This document shows, piece by piece, positions 48,469 to 57,397 of a stretch of 64,000 bases of DNA (positions within the stretch are counted from its first letter, which is position 1; the number at the start of each line of letters is the position of its first letter). The stretch is from Corallococcus interemptor (lineage in GTDB: Bacteria > Myxococcota > Myxococcia > Myxococcales > Myxococcaceae), in NCBI RefSeq assembly GCF_003668875.1, contig NZ_RAWM01000014.1, forward strand, positions 45,071-109,070, in the 5' to 3' direction. The notes under the pieces are model-generated. The model ran no database searches, was not told the origin of the DNA, and saw only the letters and a program-made list of their open reading frames with translations. The position numbers and the translations under genes were made by a program.

Positions 48469-50277
48469 TCAGGGCCAGCGGTCCACCACTGTCCCGGAGC
48501 CTCGATTGACCGCCATCACCTTGCCGTCCTTGAACGCCACGGCAGTTCCCTCGTGCACGAAGCAAATGGGGTACTCCTCCTGCCCCGGGAGCTTCACGCG
48601 GTCGTACCGGATGACGAGTGCCGGCCCCTCCGCACGCCCCATCTTGTCGGAGAGGTAGTAGGCCTTGCCGTAGAAGCGCGTCCCACGAGGGGCGACCGCG
48701 GCCTGCCGGTCATCGTTGACGCCTTTGGGGACCACCCCCACCACCTCCGCGCCAGCGGTGAACCATACATTGTCAAAACCCGCTTGGCGTTCATCGAGTT
48801 GAAGGGAGAAGCGGTCCCCTTCCTCCCAGTGAAGTTGCTCCCGCATGGCCTCTTCCGCCCCAGCCGGGCAGGTGAAGCGCTCTGGACGGATCTGGGCACC
48901 CGGACAACCCGCCGCCAGCGCCGCGACGAGCGACAGCGAAGCGCACTCGACGGCGGCAACGGACTTCTTCGGCATTCGGGGCGCACGTCCTGGGGGCGAG
49001 GCTTCGGGTGCTGGGGTCTTCAAGGCGGATCCTTCCTTCGGGGCAGCGGCGATGGCTGGCCCCGGGACTGTCACGAACGAAGGGCCAGCAGGTGTCATAG
49101 CAGGAGGGGGTGTCTTGGTCGGTGGGGAATGGGTGGTGGCAGGAGGAGGGCGTGGGGCTGCGGCGTCGCGCGACCCGGCAGGCCCGCTGGGGGCGCTCCC
49201 TGACGAGCGCCAGAGGGCCGCAGCCATGACGAGCGCGACGATACAAACGACGCCTGCAAGCCACCTTCCCGCGCGAGGCGGTCGCTCCATCATGGCCACA
49301 TGCCGCTTGAGGGATTGCGGCGCGGAGGTCGTTGCCAGTGCCGCAGGTGTTGGCACTCCGCGACGCTGTTCAGCGGGAGGATGGGCCGGCACGTCATACT
49401 CAGCGGAGCGCTCGGTACGGAGGTCCGCCAGCTCGCGGCGCAGCGCTTCGGTATCGACCGGACGCCCCTTGGGGTCTCGGGCCAGGATGGTCTCGACGAG
49501 GTCGCTCAATGCCGCTGGCACCCGCGCATTCGCCAATCGAGGGGGCGGCGGTGGGAGGGCAGGGCTGTTCAAGTCGAAGCGCGGACGAAACTCCGTCGGG
49601 CGTGGGTCTGTCAGCAGCTCATGGAGCATGACGCCGACCGCGAAGATTTCGTCGGCGACCTGGAAGGCGTAGCGGGCACGGTGCTCGTCCTTGTGCTCGC
49701 GCAGGAACTTGAACTGCTCGGGCGCGCGATAGCGGTCTGTCCCTGGAGGCAACCCCCCATCCGTCAGGCCTTCGGCGAAGGTGTAGGTAGCGCAACTGAA
49801 ATCGATGATGACGGGCTCACCGTCGCTCTTGCGGACGAGCACGTTGGACAGCTTCAAGTCCCGATGCAGGATGCCCCGGCGATGCATGTATGCCAGCGCA
49901 CCGGCGATCTTCTCGAAGACCCCGAGGATTTCGCGAACGGTCGGGTGCTTGCGCTCCGCCCACTCCGCGAGCGTCCAGCCGTCCACGTAGTCGAGTGCGA
50001 GGTACAGGTTCCCACTCTCCGCTAGGCCGTACCCCTGCGGCCGGACGATGTGGGGATGGTCCAGCATGAGCAGCGCCGTCAACTCCCGCAGCGTCCGGGC
50101 ATGGGTCTGCTTGGGGTCGCCGCTGGACTCCCGGTGCTGGGCCACCTTGATGGCCCGGTGCCTGCCGTTCTTTTCGCCAAGGAAGACGAACGCAAAGCCT
50201 CCGTCACCGAGTGGCTTGGAAACCTGCCAACCGTCAATCAAAGTACCGGGCGGAACGTGAAGCAGCGTCGCGCTCAT
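48469..50277 (-). CDS. Serine/threonine protein kinase with one membrane segment and a C-terminal extracytoplasmic domain
   Basis: 602 residues. Kinase domain about 15-290: GDGGFAFVFLGE, AIKVAQ (Lys 44), HRDLKLSNVLV (Asp about 140), IIDFS (DFS instead of DFG) and PPGTDRYRAPEQF. A single hydrophobic helix (WLAGVVCIVALVMAAALW, about 340) is followed by a Pro/Thr-rich linker. The C-terminal domain has two Cys residues and a beta-rich part (GDRFSLQLDERQAGFDNVWF). Its start overlaps the DUF2381 stop by 4 bp. The outer domain may sense envelope signals; that is inferred. Confidence 0.9.
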   Translation of the reverse strand: MSATLLHVPPGTLIDGWQVSKPLGDGGFAFVFLGEKNGRHRAIKVAQHRESSGDPKQTHARTLRELTALLMLDHPHIVRPQGYGLAESGNLYLALDYVDGWTLAEWAERKHPTVREILGVFEKIAGALAYMHRRGILHRDLKLSNVLVRKSDGEPVIIDFSCATYTFAEGLTDGGLPPGTDRYRAPEQFKFLREHKDEHRARYAFQVADEIFAVGVMLHELLTDPRPTEFRPRFDLNSPALPPPPPRLANARVPAALSDLVETILARDPKGRPVDTEALRRELADLRTERSAEYDVPAHPPAEQRRGVPTPAALATTSAPQSLKRHVAMMERPPRAGRWLAGVVCIVALVMAAALWRSSGSAPSGPAGSRDAAAPRPPPATTHSPPTKTPPPAMTPAGPSFVTVPGPAIAAAPKEGSALKTPAPEASPPGRAPRMPKKSVAAVECASLSLVAALAAGCPGAQIRPERFTCPAGAEEAMREQLHWEEGDRFSLQLDERQAGFDNVWFTAGAEVVGVVPKGVNDDRQAAVAPRGTRFYGKAYYLSDKMGRAEGPALVIRYDRVKLPGQEEYPICFVHEGTAVAFKDGKVMAVNRGSGTVVDRWP

Positions 50278-51143
50278 TGAGCATCCTCCACGGCGGGCTT
50301 CAGGAAACGCACGTCTGGAATCGTGAGCCGACGCCCCTCATCCCCACGCACCTCCAGGGTGAAGACGAGGTCTGCTTCCGTCTTGGGTACTTCCACGACC
50401 GCCAGAACGCGCCCGTCCTCCCCCGGGGGGATTGCTCCCGGCTTCTTGGCTACGAGTCGCGCCCGCAGGGGCATGCCGACTCGCCCCACGAACATCGCTT
50501 CCCGTGGTGTCCAGGCGGGGCGGTCAGTGCCGTTCGCAATCGTCACGTCCGCCAAAATCCACCCCGTGCCCCGAAAGGCTACGATTCTGTCCAAAATCAA
50601 CCCCTGTACAGCATCGAGCGTGCCTTTGCGGCTGGACGCCGTGACGCCCTTCGCGTCCACGTAGCCAAGGAGCACGAAGTCTTCCGGCTTCGGCACTGGG
50701 GCTTGGGCCGTGGGCTGGCAGGCCGTATTCGGCGGCTCCGGGCGTTGCACGTCAATCAGTGCATCAACGTCGCGCGGGTCTGTCACGAGCACGAAGGCGG
50801 CCCGGGTGGGCGCTCGGCCGTCGGCGAAGAAGACCCCAATCTCCTGACGCTCGCCGTCGGTAAGGTTGGCCACGGGCTGAACGATGATCGACCGCTCGCC
50901 CGCGTCCAGGACACGGATCCGGGATTCGTCGAAGGTGACGGTCTTCCGCTGGATCGGCGCAGAGAACAGGAACACCGTCCGGGCATCCGCCGCGACATGG
51001 ACGACGGGCAGCGGTTCGGCAGGCGTGCTGGCGATGGTCACGGAGCGCTTACGATCAACGCGCGCCCCCGTGGCCGGCTCAGCCCCCGCAGCAGCTCCCG
51101 AGACAAGCACGAGGGCGAGAGCCAATCTGAAAGGTTGGAGCAA
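50274..51143 (-). CDS. DUF2381 family protein
   Basis: 289 residues with a signal peptide (MLQPFRLALALVLVSGAAAG). RVDRKRSVTIAST, VFLFSAPIQRKTVTFDESRIRVLDAGERSI and ERQEIGVFFADGRAPTRAAFVLV match the myxobacterial DUF2381 paralogous family (TIGR02268-type). Such genes usually sit beside a Ser/Thr kinase, as here: the stop overlaps the kinase start in ATGA. A periplasmic partner or ligand for the kinase outer domain is a reasonable inference; no biochemical function is known to me. Confidence 0.88.
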   Translation of the reverse strand: MLQPFRLALALVLVSGAAAGAEPATGARVDRKRSVTIASTPAEPLPVVHVAADARTVFLFSAPIQRKTVTFDESRIRVLDAGERSIIVQPVANLTDGERQEIGVFFADGRAPTRAAFVLVTDPRDVDALIDVQRPEPPNTACQPTAQAPVPKPEDFVLLGYVDAKGVTASSRKGTLDAVQGLILDRIVAFRGTGWILADVTIANGTDRPAWTPREAMFVGRVGMPLRARLVAKKPGAIPPGEDGRVLAVVEVPKTEADLVFTLEVRGDEGRRLTIPDVRFLKPAVEDAQ

Positions 51144-51242
51144 TGGTGCATGACCTCCCGAATGGGAAGGCTACCATCGCGGACGCCCGCGCAGTGGGGC
51201 TCTTTCATACAGGCGGAGCGGCATCCCGTGACCCGAATCGAG

Positions 51243-51897
51243 TCAAGGCGCTGCACGCCCGACGATCTCCGGGAAGCGCTCATAGGCCCGAAGGAGCGCG
51301 TCCAGGTGGGCGGGGTTGTCCAAGTCGAGCGGCGCGTCGGTGAGCTGCACGACCCAGCCGCCCGATGCCGTGCGCCGCGCCTGTGAAAGCAGGTCCGCGT
51401 CCCGAGCCAGGTCTGGGAATCCGATGGCCCGTGCGGCAGCGGCAGACCAGTAGTTCAGCCATCCGAGGAAGTGCGGAACCTCAGGCGTGGACCTGTCCCA
51501 TGGGAGCTTGAGCGATGGCAGTCCCTGGGGCGGAACGTGCAGCGCATCGCCGGGATGGCGGAACTGTTGCGCCACGATCCCACCATAACCGCTCGGTGTT
51601 GCATGCCCCCATACGGCGCGAGCGCCCTCCGCTACACCTGCAAGCACATCGAGAGCCCCCGCGAGGCCGACTGCGTCGAGTGGCAGGTCCGCATGGATTT
51701 CAAAATGCGGCGGGCTTCCTGATGCAAGACCGTTTGGGTTTTCCTGTCCGGCCACCGTCACGAGCTGGTTGTCATCATCGTTGCAGAGGAACGGGAAACC
51801 GCCGTTTGCCATATTGGCCGCGACCCACTCGTCGCGTTGAGGCAAGGCGGCGAGGTCCCCCTTTTCCGACATCGTCCACCCCAGGCGTAAGCCGGGC
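51243..51897 (-). pseudogene. DUF5953 family protein, N-terminally truncated
   Basis: About 215 residues in frame from the junction at 51897, reading EPGLRLGWTMSEKGDLAALP then RDEWVAANMANGGFPFLCND and ending with PHFLGWLNYWSAAAARAIGF and LDLDNPAHLDALLRAYERFP. Intact relatives begin about 45 residues earlier; here the frame runs into the 273-bp repeated segment instead. No convincing start exists after the junction, except the internal Met of MSEKG. The break is exactly at the repeat edge. Confidence 0.75.
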
Positions 51898-52170
51898 TCA
51901 CCTTCAGCTGCCCGAGCAGCCGCCGCGCCTGGCTCCGGCGCTGGGGCCACCGCAGCAGGCGCTCTGGGAGTCACTCTCGGCTGAGGGTCGCACCCTCTCG
52001 AGCAGCTCGCGGCAACCGGTCGCACGCTCAAGGCAGGGGTGCGCCTGCAGCGCGACGTGCTGGCCTCCTTGGGGGCCTCCTTCACCGTCCAGGGCATGTC
52101 GCAAGGCCCTCCTGGCCCACCACCTACCCCGCCCCTCGCCCGCAACAGGGCTCCCATGCCGCCGATGCTC
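51898..52170 (+). repeat. 273-bp repeated segment, copy 1
   Basis: Same length and orientation as 59471-59743, with about ten mismatches by eye. Left edge starts TCACCTTCAGCTGCCCGAGC, right edge ends CCCATGCCGCC-GATGCTC. One plus-strand frame looks coding-like (LQRDVLASLGASFTVQGMSQ) but there is no start or stop of its own. It replaces the 5' end of a DUF5953 gene on its left and abuts an immunity-protein scrap on its right. Confidence 0.85.
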
Positions 52171-52334
52171 CCACCTGCTCGCGGAGTGGGCCGCCGTCTG
52201 CGCGGAGCACGTCCTGCCCCTCTTCGAGAAGGCGTCCTCTGGGGACACGCGCCCCCCGTGACGCCATCGCCGTGGGACGGGCGTGGATAAGGGGCGGGAT
52301 GGCAGCGGAAGCGGATCCCCACGGCCCTCCGTGA
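52171..52334 (+). pseudogene. Imm-5-like putative immunity protein, N-terminal scrap with frameshift
   Basis: The frame reads LLAEWAAVCAEHVLPLFEK then ASSGDTRP. It shifts by one base in a run of C residues and continues RDAIAVGRAWIRGGMAAEAD to a TGA. The pattern W-A-A-x-C-A-E-x-V-L-P-L-F-E...R-P-R-x-A-I-x-x-G-R-A-W fits small putative immunity proteins. Only about 55 residues remain. The rest to 52493 holds no recognisable feature. Confidence 0.6.
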
Positions 52335-52493
52335 GCTGGTCCTTGATGATCAGCGGACGCGCAACGACATCTGCTGGGGTGTCTTCACCGGGTGACAAAG
52401 GTTCGTCGCCCCAGGGGGAGCGCGATGAGCACGAGCTTGCCCGGAGGATCTCGACTTGCAGTCCGATGGCGCCGTCCCTCGCCGAGCAGACGG

Positions 52494-53843
52494 CTATGGC
52501 CGGGCCAGCTCCAAAGCCTGGATGAGGTTGTAGAGATTCGAGCGGGTGAGGTCGAGTCTGCGTGCCACCTCGCTCACGTTCCAATCACTCGCATCCAGCT
52601 CACGGCGGAGCAGGTCTCGCTGGAACCGCCGCGTCTCCTCGTAGAATGACGTTCGGCTCACCTCGCGCACGCGGGGCCCATCCGCCAGGTGCCTCGGTTC
52701 GATGAAGGCGGTTCCTTCCCTGGAGGCACGGAGGAGTGCCGCCTCCAGCTCGCTTCGCAGCTGCCGCACATTGCCAGGCCAGTCCGAGGCCTCACAGAAC
52801 TCGTAGAGCCCGCGCGAGGGACGAAGCTGCGGGAGAGCCCGCTTCTCCGCCAGCGCTCCCAACAGCGAGTCCACCAGGTCGCGGATGTCCTCGCGCCGCT
52901 CGGCGAGGCTCGGCAGGTGGAGGGTGAAGCCACTCAGGCGGTCGAAGAGGTCCTTCCGGAACTGCCCCTCCGCGACCAATTCCTCCAGGTTCGCATCGGT
53001 GGCGGCAATCACCCGCCTGTTCGGCTTCGCACCCCGGGGCTCAAGCAGCCGTAGCAGGATGCCCTGCGCGTAGAGGGGCACCTCGGCGATGTCGTCCAGG
53101 AACAGCGTGCCCCCTTCTGCTTCCGCCGCCTTTCCCTTCTCGTGCGCTCTGGAGAGAGGTCGGGGACTTGAGGCGAAGAGCACCTCATCGATGAACTCAC
53201 CGGGGATGACGAGGAAGTCGACCTCCACGAAGGGGCCTTCCCTGCGCGCGCTGTGCTCATGGATGACCCGCGCCAGTTCCGTCTTGCCGGTGGCCAGCGG
53301 TCCCCGGATGAGCACGGTGTCGTCCCGCGCCGCGGCGAGCTCCACCTGTTCGAAGACCCGCGCGAGGGCATGGCTGTGCCCTGCGAAGGCGTCCACGCGG
53401 AGCCGCCGCCGGAACGGCAGGGTCGGGTCCTCGGTGTTCTCCGGACCTGCCAGCGTGCGTCCCCGCAAGGTCGTGTTGAGGAAGCGCGCGACGTTCTCCA
53501 CGGTTTGCACGGCCTCGGGCGGGAAGGCTCCGCCAGCCGGACGGCCCTCCAGGTAGAGGGCTCCCGCCGCCCCTCCGGCCAGCGGGACGCAGAGCACCAC
53601 CCACGGAACGTCCTGCGCTGCACGGATGCACTCCCTGTCACCCGGAGAGCACCCATGGAACAACGTCCACACGCGCTCGCCCGCCGAGGACTCCGGGTGC
53701 AGCTCGACGTAGGCACTCTCGGCGCCGGTTTGCGACACCAGGCCGGCGAGGACCCGTCTCCAGGGTTCGGTGGTGTCAGCGGCCTCCAGGATGGAAAGCA
53801 CGTCGAGGTACAAGTCGCGCTCGCTCCCAGCTCGGTCCGTCAT
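52494..53843 (-). CDS. AAA+ Fis-type regulator lacking the sigma54 GAFTGA loop
   Basis: 449 residues from the ATG at 53843. GAF domain about 25-120 (ETGAESAYVELHPE-type strand, LCVPLAGGAAGALYLEGRP). AAA+ domain about 150-370: Walker A GPLATGKTELAR, Walker B GGTLFLDDIAEVPL and arginine region. Where sigma54 activators have ELFGHEKGAFTGA, this protein has VLFASSPRPLSRAHEKGKA. A C-terminal Fis HTH (WNVSEVARRLDLTRSNLYNL). It therefore should not contact sigma54 in the normal way. It lies 80 bp downstream of the acyltransferase gene, same strand. Confidence 0.88.
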   Translation of the reverse strand: MTDRAGSERDLYLDVLSILEAADTTEPWRRVLAGLVSQTGAESAYVELHPESSAGERVWTLFHGCSPGDRECIRAAQDVPWVVLCVPLAGGAAGALYLEGRPAGGAFPPEAVQTVENVARFLNTTLRGRTLAGPENTEDPTLPFRRRLRVDAFAGHSHALARVFEQVELAAARDDTVLIRGPLATGKTELARVIHEHSARREGPFVEVDFLVIPGEFIDEVLFASSPRPLSRAHEKGKAAEAEGGTLFLDDIAEVPLYAQGILLRLLEPRGAKPNRRVIAATDANLEELVAEGQFRKDLFDRLSGFTLHLPSLAERREDIRDLVDSLLGALAEKRALPQLRPSRGLYEFCEASDWPGNVRQLRSELEAALLRASREGTAFIEPRHLADGPRVREVSRTSFYEETRRFQRDLLRRELDASDWNVSEVARRLDLTRSNLYNLIQALELARP

Positions 53844-53923
53844 CCCTGGGAGTGTACCAGCAGGGCACACGCCGCCCTGTCCGCCCGCTGGGTCCTCCGG
53901 GGAGGTTGGAGATGGCCCATTCC

Positions 53924-54523
53924 TCAAACGCCACGGAGGAGTTGACGCAGCTTCTGGATCACGGTGTCCAGAACGTCCTCTGAGTCCACCAGGAACAGCT
54001 GCGCCTCCGCTGGATCCTCGGGCTCGAACCTGAACCTGCACCCCTCGACCGCTGGCATCCCAATCGAGTGATAGAAGCGCATCACGGATCGCACGCTTGG
54101 GGTCGTGAATACAAACAAGCGGTTGCTCTTGCAGTATTCAAAGATGTGCAAGACCAGCAGTGGGAAGGCGTCGCTGCCCCTGATTTCGGGTCGCAGGGCG
54201 GCCCGGCCTGCTTCGAACAGGTTGGGAACGTCAAGGAAGCCCAGGTCCCGCTCGGGTTGGTAGCCATGGACCTCGAAGCGACCCTGAAACCTTCCGCAGA
54301 TGCGGCCTCCCCCCACCAATACGTCCTGCCTGAAGACCCCGAAGCAGGTGGCGATGTCATCCCGGTCATCCAGCAACTTGCGATCGGAGATCCGGATTCC
54401 GGAGGGATTGTCCGGGTTGAAGTTCCAGCCGGCTTCTTCGATGTAGACCTCGAAGAGCAGCCTCCGGTAGGCGTCGAGTTCTTCCGCGCGGGTCAGGGGG
54501 CGTACTTCAAAAGAGTTTGTCAT
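53924..54523 (-). CDS. GNAT-fold acyltransferase, N-acyl amino acid synthase (FeeM)-like
   Basis: 199 residues from the ATG at 54523. FEVRPLTRAEELDAYRRLLF then EVYIEEAGW opens the fold as in FeeM and the acyl-homoserine-lactone synthases. The middle VEVGGGRICGRFQGRFEVHG-like stretch and VPNLFEAGRAALRPEIRGSD match. The segment HIFEYCKSNRLFVFTTPSVR precedes RFYHSIGMPAVEG, which is the typical acetyltransferase C-terminal part. It may make an acylated amino acid or signal; the product is unknown. Start is not strongly supported; a GTG a few codons upstream is possible. Confidence 0.75.
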   Translation of the reverse strand: MTNSFEVRPLTRAEELDAYRRLLFEVYIEEAGWNFNPDNPSGIRISDRKLLDDRDDIATCFGVFRQDVLVGGGRICGRFQGRFEVHGYQPERDLGFLDVPNLFEAGRAALRPEIRGSDAFPLLVLHIFEYCKSNRLFVFTTPSVRSVMRFYHSIGMPAVEGCRFRFEPEDPAEAQLFLVDSEDVLDTVIQKLRQLLRGV

Positions 54524-54746
54524 CAAGGCAAGGTCCACGGCGCCGGGGCGATGCCTGTCATTACCCCGCCAGGCGATCGGCTCAAAGACAAGCGCTCCCG
54601 TGCAGACCCCGGCGCCTCCGTGGAGATTGAGGAGGCGCCACAGAGGGTATACAATCCGTCGAATCCTGCACCATCCACCCCGCCGGAGGCATCCGGGGCG
54701 GAGGCGCATGGACGAGGAAGCCGCATGCAACCCAGCGAGGCGCTCC

Positions 54747-55442
54747 ATGAGTTCCACCAAGCTCCTGGGCAGCAAGGCGAGTGCGCTCTTGACGACGACG
54801 CTCGCCGCGCTCCTTGGCGCATGTGCCTCCTCTCCTGGCGGCGGGGAGAGAGCCCACCCATGGCAGGCCACCGGAGAGCGCGTTTGGGTCCAAACGCCGG
54901 ACTGCGCCGTGCTACGGGAGAGCGACGATTGGATGAGGGCGCACCTCAAGGAGGGGGTCTTCCCGCTCGCGTCCACGGACGGCGATGGTCACGGGGTGGT
55001 GGCCGCATCAGCCGGGGCCTGTCGCAGTGTGCCCGGCCTGGGGGCTGCCTCCTTCGCCATGGCTGACGGCAACACCTGTATGCGCGGTGTGGACCGTGGC
55101 GAATGGGGAGGTGACTTCGCTGTTTTCGAGTCGGGCCGAAGAACCTTCTCTGTGGATGTGGTGAGTCCTCGTCCGCGCCGCCTGGTGCGAGCCAGCGGCC
55201 AGTTGCTCTTGCTCTCTGGCGATTTCGGCACTTGGGGGTTCAGCCGGCTGGTGCATGAGGGTCGAGGGCGCTGGCGCCTCGAACCCTTCATCGGGTTTCC
55301 GGGAGACATGTATGCGTACGGGCACGACTCGCTCGGCAGGCTGCTGCTTGCGGGAAGGGACGGTGAGTCCGATGCTCGGTGCGCTTTCGGAAGGCGCCTC
55401 TACCGGATCCAGGAGGATGGACGGATCGAAAGGCTCCGCTAA
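54747..55442 (+). CDS. Lipoprotein of unknown function
   Basis: 231 residues from the ATG at 54747, with GCGAGG upstream. Signal peptide with lipobox LLGAC. The mature protein is rich in Trp, Gly and Arg: RVWVQTPDCAVLRESDDWMR, NTCMRGVDRGEWGGDFAVFE and a C-terminal RLYRIQEDGRIERLR. Blade-like repeats (GDFGTWGFSRLVHEGRGRWR and YGHDSLGRLLLAGRDGES) suggest a beta-propeller. It is divergent from the FeeM-like acyltransferase gene. No family recognised. Confidence 0.72.
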   Translation: MSSTKLLGSKASALLTTTLAALLGACASSPGGGERAHPWQATGERVWVQTPDCAVLRESDDWMRAHLKEGVFPLASTDGDGHGVVAASAGACRSVPGLGAASFAMADGNTCMRGVDRGEWGGDFAVFESGRRTFSVDVVSPRPRRLVRASGQLLLLSGDFGTWGFSRLVHEGRGRWRLEPFIGFPGDMYAYGHDSLGRLLLAGRDGESDARCAFGRRLYRIQEDGRIERLR

Positions 55443-55530
55443 GGTTGCGGAGAATGGCTCGCCGCGAATGGCGCCACGCTTGCGTGCATTGAGCCCCTTT
55501 CATTCGTTGGTAGGACGAGCCGGAACCTCG

Positions 55531-55953
55531 ATGCGCAAGACATGCAATCGATGCAAGATATCCAATGAGGCCACGGGCACCGAGGCGAGCTGTGATGCCC
55601 CGGTGGTGCTGGTCGCCACGCCTCCGGTGGAGAGCAGCGTGGGACCGGCCCACAGGGGCGCGAGAGCACTGAGGAAAGAGGTTGGGCCCTCCTGGATTCG
55701 ACCCAGGATTCTGGACAGGCAGCAGTCTTCGGACGGACGGCTGTCGGTATCGTTGGCGGGCAAGGTGTTCTGTAAGGTGGACGGGCAGTATGGGCCGATC
55801 TCCTTCGGCGACCTGCTCACGAGTTCACCGACTCTCGGACATGCGATGAAAGCCTCCGACCCGCGTCGCGCTTTCGGTGCCATTATCGGAAAGGCGCTCC
55901 GACCGTGGAGCCAAGGAAGCGGCCTGATTCCGATCCTGGTGGCCTTGGGGTGA
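55531..55953 (+). CDS. Short protein with a phage-tail-like C-terminal domain, possibly truncated
   Basis: 140 residues from the ATG at 55531. The second half reads GRLSVSLAGKVFCKVDGQYG then PISFGDLLTSSPTLGHAMKA and ends LIPILVALG, a signature seen at the C-termini of larger hypothetical and tail-fibre-like proteins. The first half is low in similarity to anything I know and contains CNRCK. Missing N-terminal parts of typical relatives suggest a remnant. Confidence 0.55.
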   Translation: MRKTCNRCKISNEATGTEASCDAPVVLVATPPVESSVGPAHRGARALRKEVGPSWIRPRILDRQQSSDGRLSVSLAGKVFCKVDGQYGPISFGDLLTSSPTLGHAMKASDPRRAFGAIIGKALRPWSQGSGLIPILVALG

Positions 55954-56088
55954 GGTGCCCGGTTCGTAAGGGGTTGCGGTGCCGCCGCTTCTCATGCGCG
56001 TGAGCCCTGGTTCGCGCTCGTTCCCGCGTCGAGCCTCGGAGCAGGATAGGATGACGGCGCTTCGTGCCACCCCAGGGCTCCCCTCCCC

Positions 56089-57354
56089 ATGACCTTCGCT
56101 TCGCTCGGCCTGTCGGACGCGCTCACCCGTGCCGTGGCCGAACTCGGATATGACGAACCCACACCGGTACAGCGCGCGGCCATTCCCGTGGTGCTGCGCG
56201 GCGGCGATGTCCAGGCCTCGGCGAAGACCGGCTCGGGGAAGACCGCCGCGTTCCTGCTGCCCCTCCTGGAGGCTCTGCGGGCGCGCCCCGGCGGTTCGGT
56301 CCGGCCGGTGCGGGCCTTCATCCTGGTCCCCACACGAGAGCTCGCGGCGCAGATCGTCGAAGCCGTCCAACAGTACGGCCGGTACCTGAAGAAGCCGCTG
56401 AAGACCTGCCTCGCGGTCGGCGGCGTCTCCGCGAACCCGCAGATGCTGGCGCTCCGGGGCGGAGCGGACATCGTCGTGGCCACGCCGGGTCGCGCGCTGG
56501 ACCTCGTGGAGCAGAACGCGCTCCGGCTGGGGCAGGTGGAGACGCTGGTGCTCGACGAGGCCGACCGGCTGTTCTCCCTGGGCTTCGCCGACGAGCTCAA
56601 CCGCCTGCTCGCGCTCCTGCCCGCGCGCCGCCAGAACCTGCTGTTCTCCGCCACGTTCCCACCCTCCGTGCGCACGCTCGCGGAGCGGCTGTTGCAAGAG
56701 CCCACGCGCATCGACGTCGACGAGGGCGAGCTGCCCTCCGCGGACCTCATCGTCCAGCGGGCCATCAGGGTGGATGCACCCCGGCGCACGATGCTCCTGC
56801 GGCAGCTGCTGGAGACCCACGCGTGGTCCCATGTCCTGACGTTCGTCGCCAGCCGCTACGCGGCGGACCATGTCGCGCTGAAGCTCAGCCGCGCCGGCAT
56901 CCCCGCGACGTCGCTGCACGGAGAGCTCAGCCAGGGGGCCCGCACACAGGCGCTCGCGGACTTCAAGGCGAAGCGCGTGCGCGTCCTCGTCGCCACCGAC
57001 GTCGCCGCACGCGGCCTGGACATCGCGGGACTGCCCGCGGTCGTGAACTACGACCTGCCCCGCTCGACCGTGGACTACGTGCACCGCATTGGCCGCACGG
57101 GGCGCGCGGGCGAGCAGGGCGTGGCCATCAGCTTCGTCAGCGCGGACACCGAAGCCCACTTCCGTCTCATCGAGAAGCGGAACCACTTCGCCGTCGCGCG
57201 AGAGCAGGTGGCGGGCTTCGAACCGACGGAGACGGCCGCGCCCGCCGCACCGCCGCTGGATGTGAACGGCGGCGTGAAGGGCCGGCGCAAGAGCAAGAAG
57301 GACAAGCTGCGCGAAGCCGCCGCCGCTGGCCATCCCCCGAAGCGCAAGCCATAG
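56089..57354 (+). CDS. DEAD-box RNA helicase
   Basis: 421 residues, RhlE-like size. Q motif FASLGLSDALTRAV with PTPVQRAAIP, motif I ASAKTGSGKT, PTRELAAQ, DEAD box VLDEADRLF, SAT motif LFSATFP, and motif VI HRIGRTGRAG. A Lys/Arg-rich tail (VKGRRKSKKDKLREAAAAGH) binds RNA. Cytoplasmic; unwinds RNA in ribosome assembly or decay. It is not in an operon: its stop is 43 bp from a convergent gene. Confidence 0.93.
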   Translation: MTFASLGLSDALTRAVAELGYDEPTPVQRAAIPVVLRGGDVQASAKTGSGKTAAFLLPLLEALRARPGGSVRPVRAFILVPTRELAAQIVEAVQQYGRYLKKPLKTCLAVGGVSANPQMLALRGGADIVVATPGRALDLVEQNALRLGQVETLVLDEADRLFSLGFADELNRLLALLPARRQNLLFSATFPPSVRTLAERLLQEPTRIDVDEGELPSADLIVQRAIRVDAPRRTMLLRQLLETHAWSHVLTFVASRYAADHVALKLSRAGIPATSLHGELSQGARTQALADFKAKRVRVLVATDVAARGLDIAGLPAVVNYDLPRSTVDYVHRIGRTGRAGEQGVAISFVSADTEAHFRLIEKRNHFAVAREQVAGFEPTETAAPAAPPLDVNGGVKGRRKSKKDKLREAAAAGHPPKRKP

Positions 57355-57397
57355 GGAGCCCCCTGCCTCAAGGCGCGAGGAGCTCCGGCGCCTGAGG

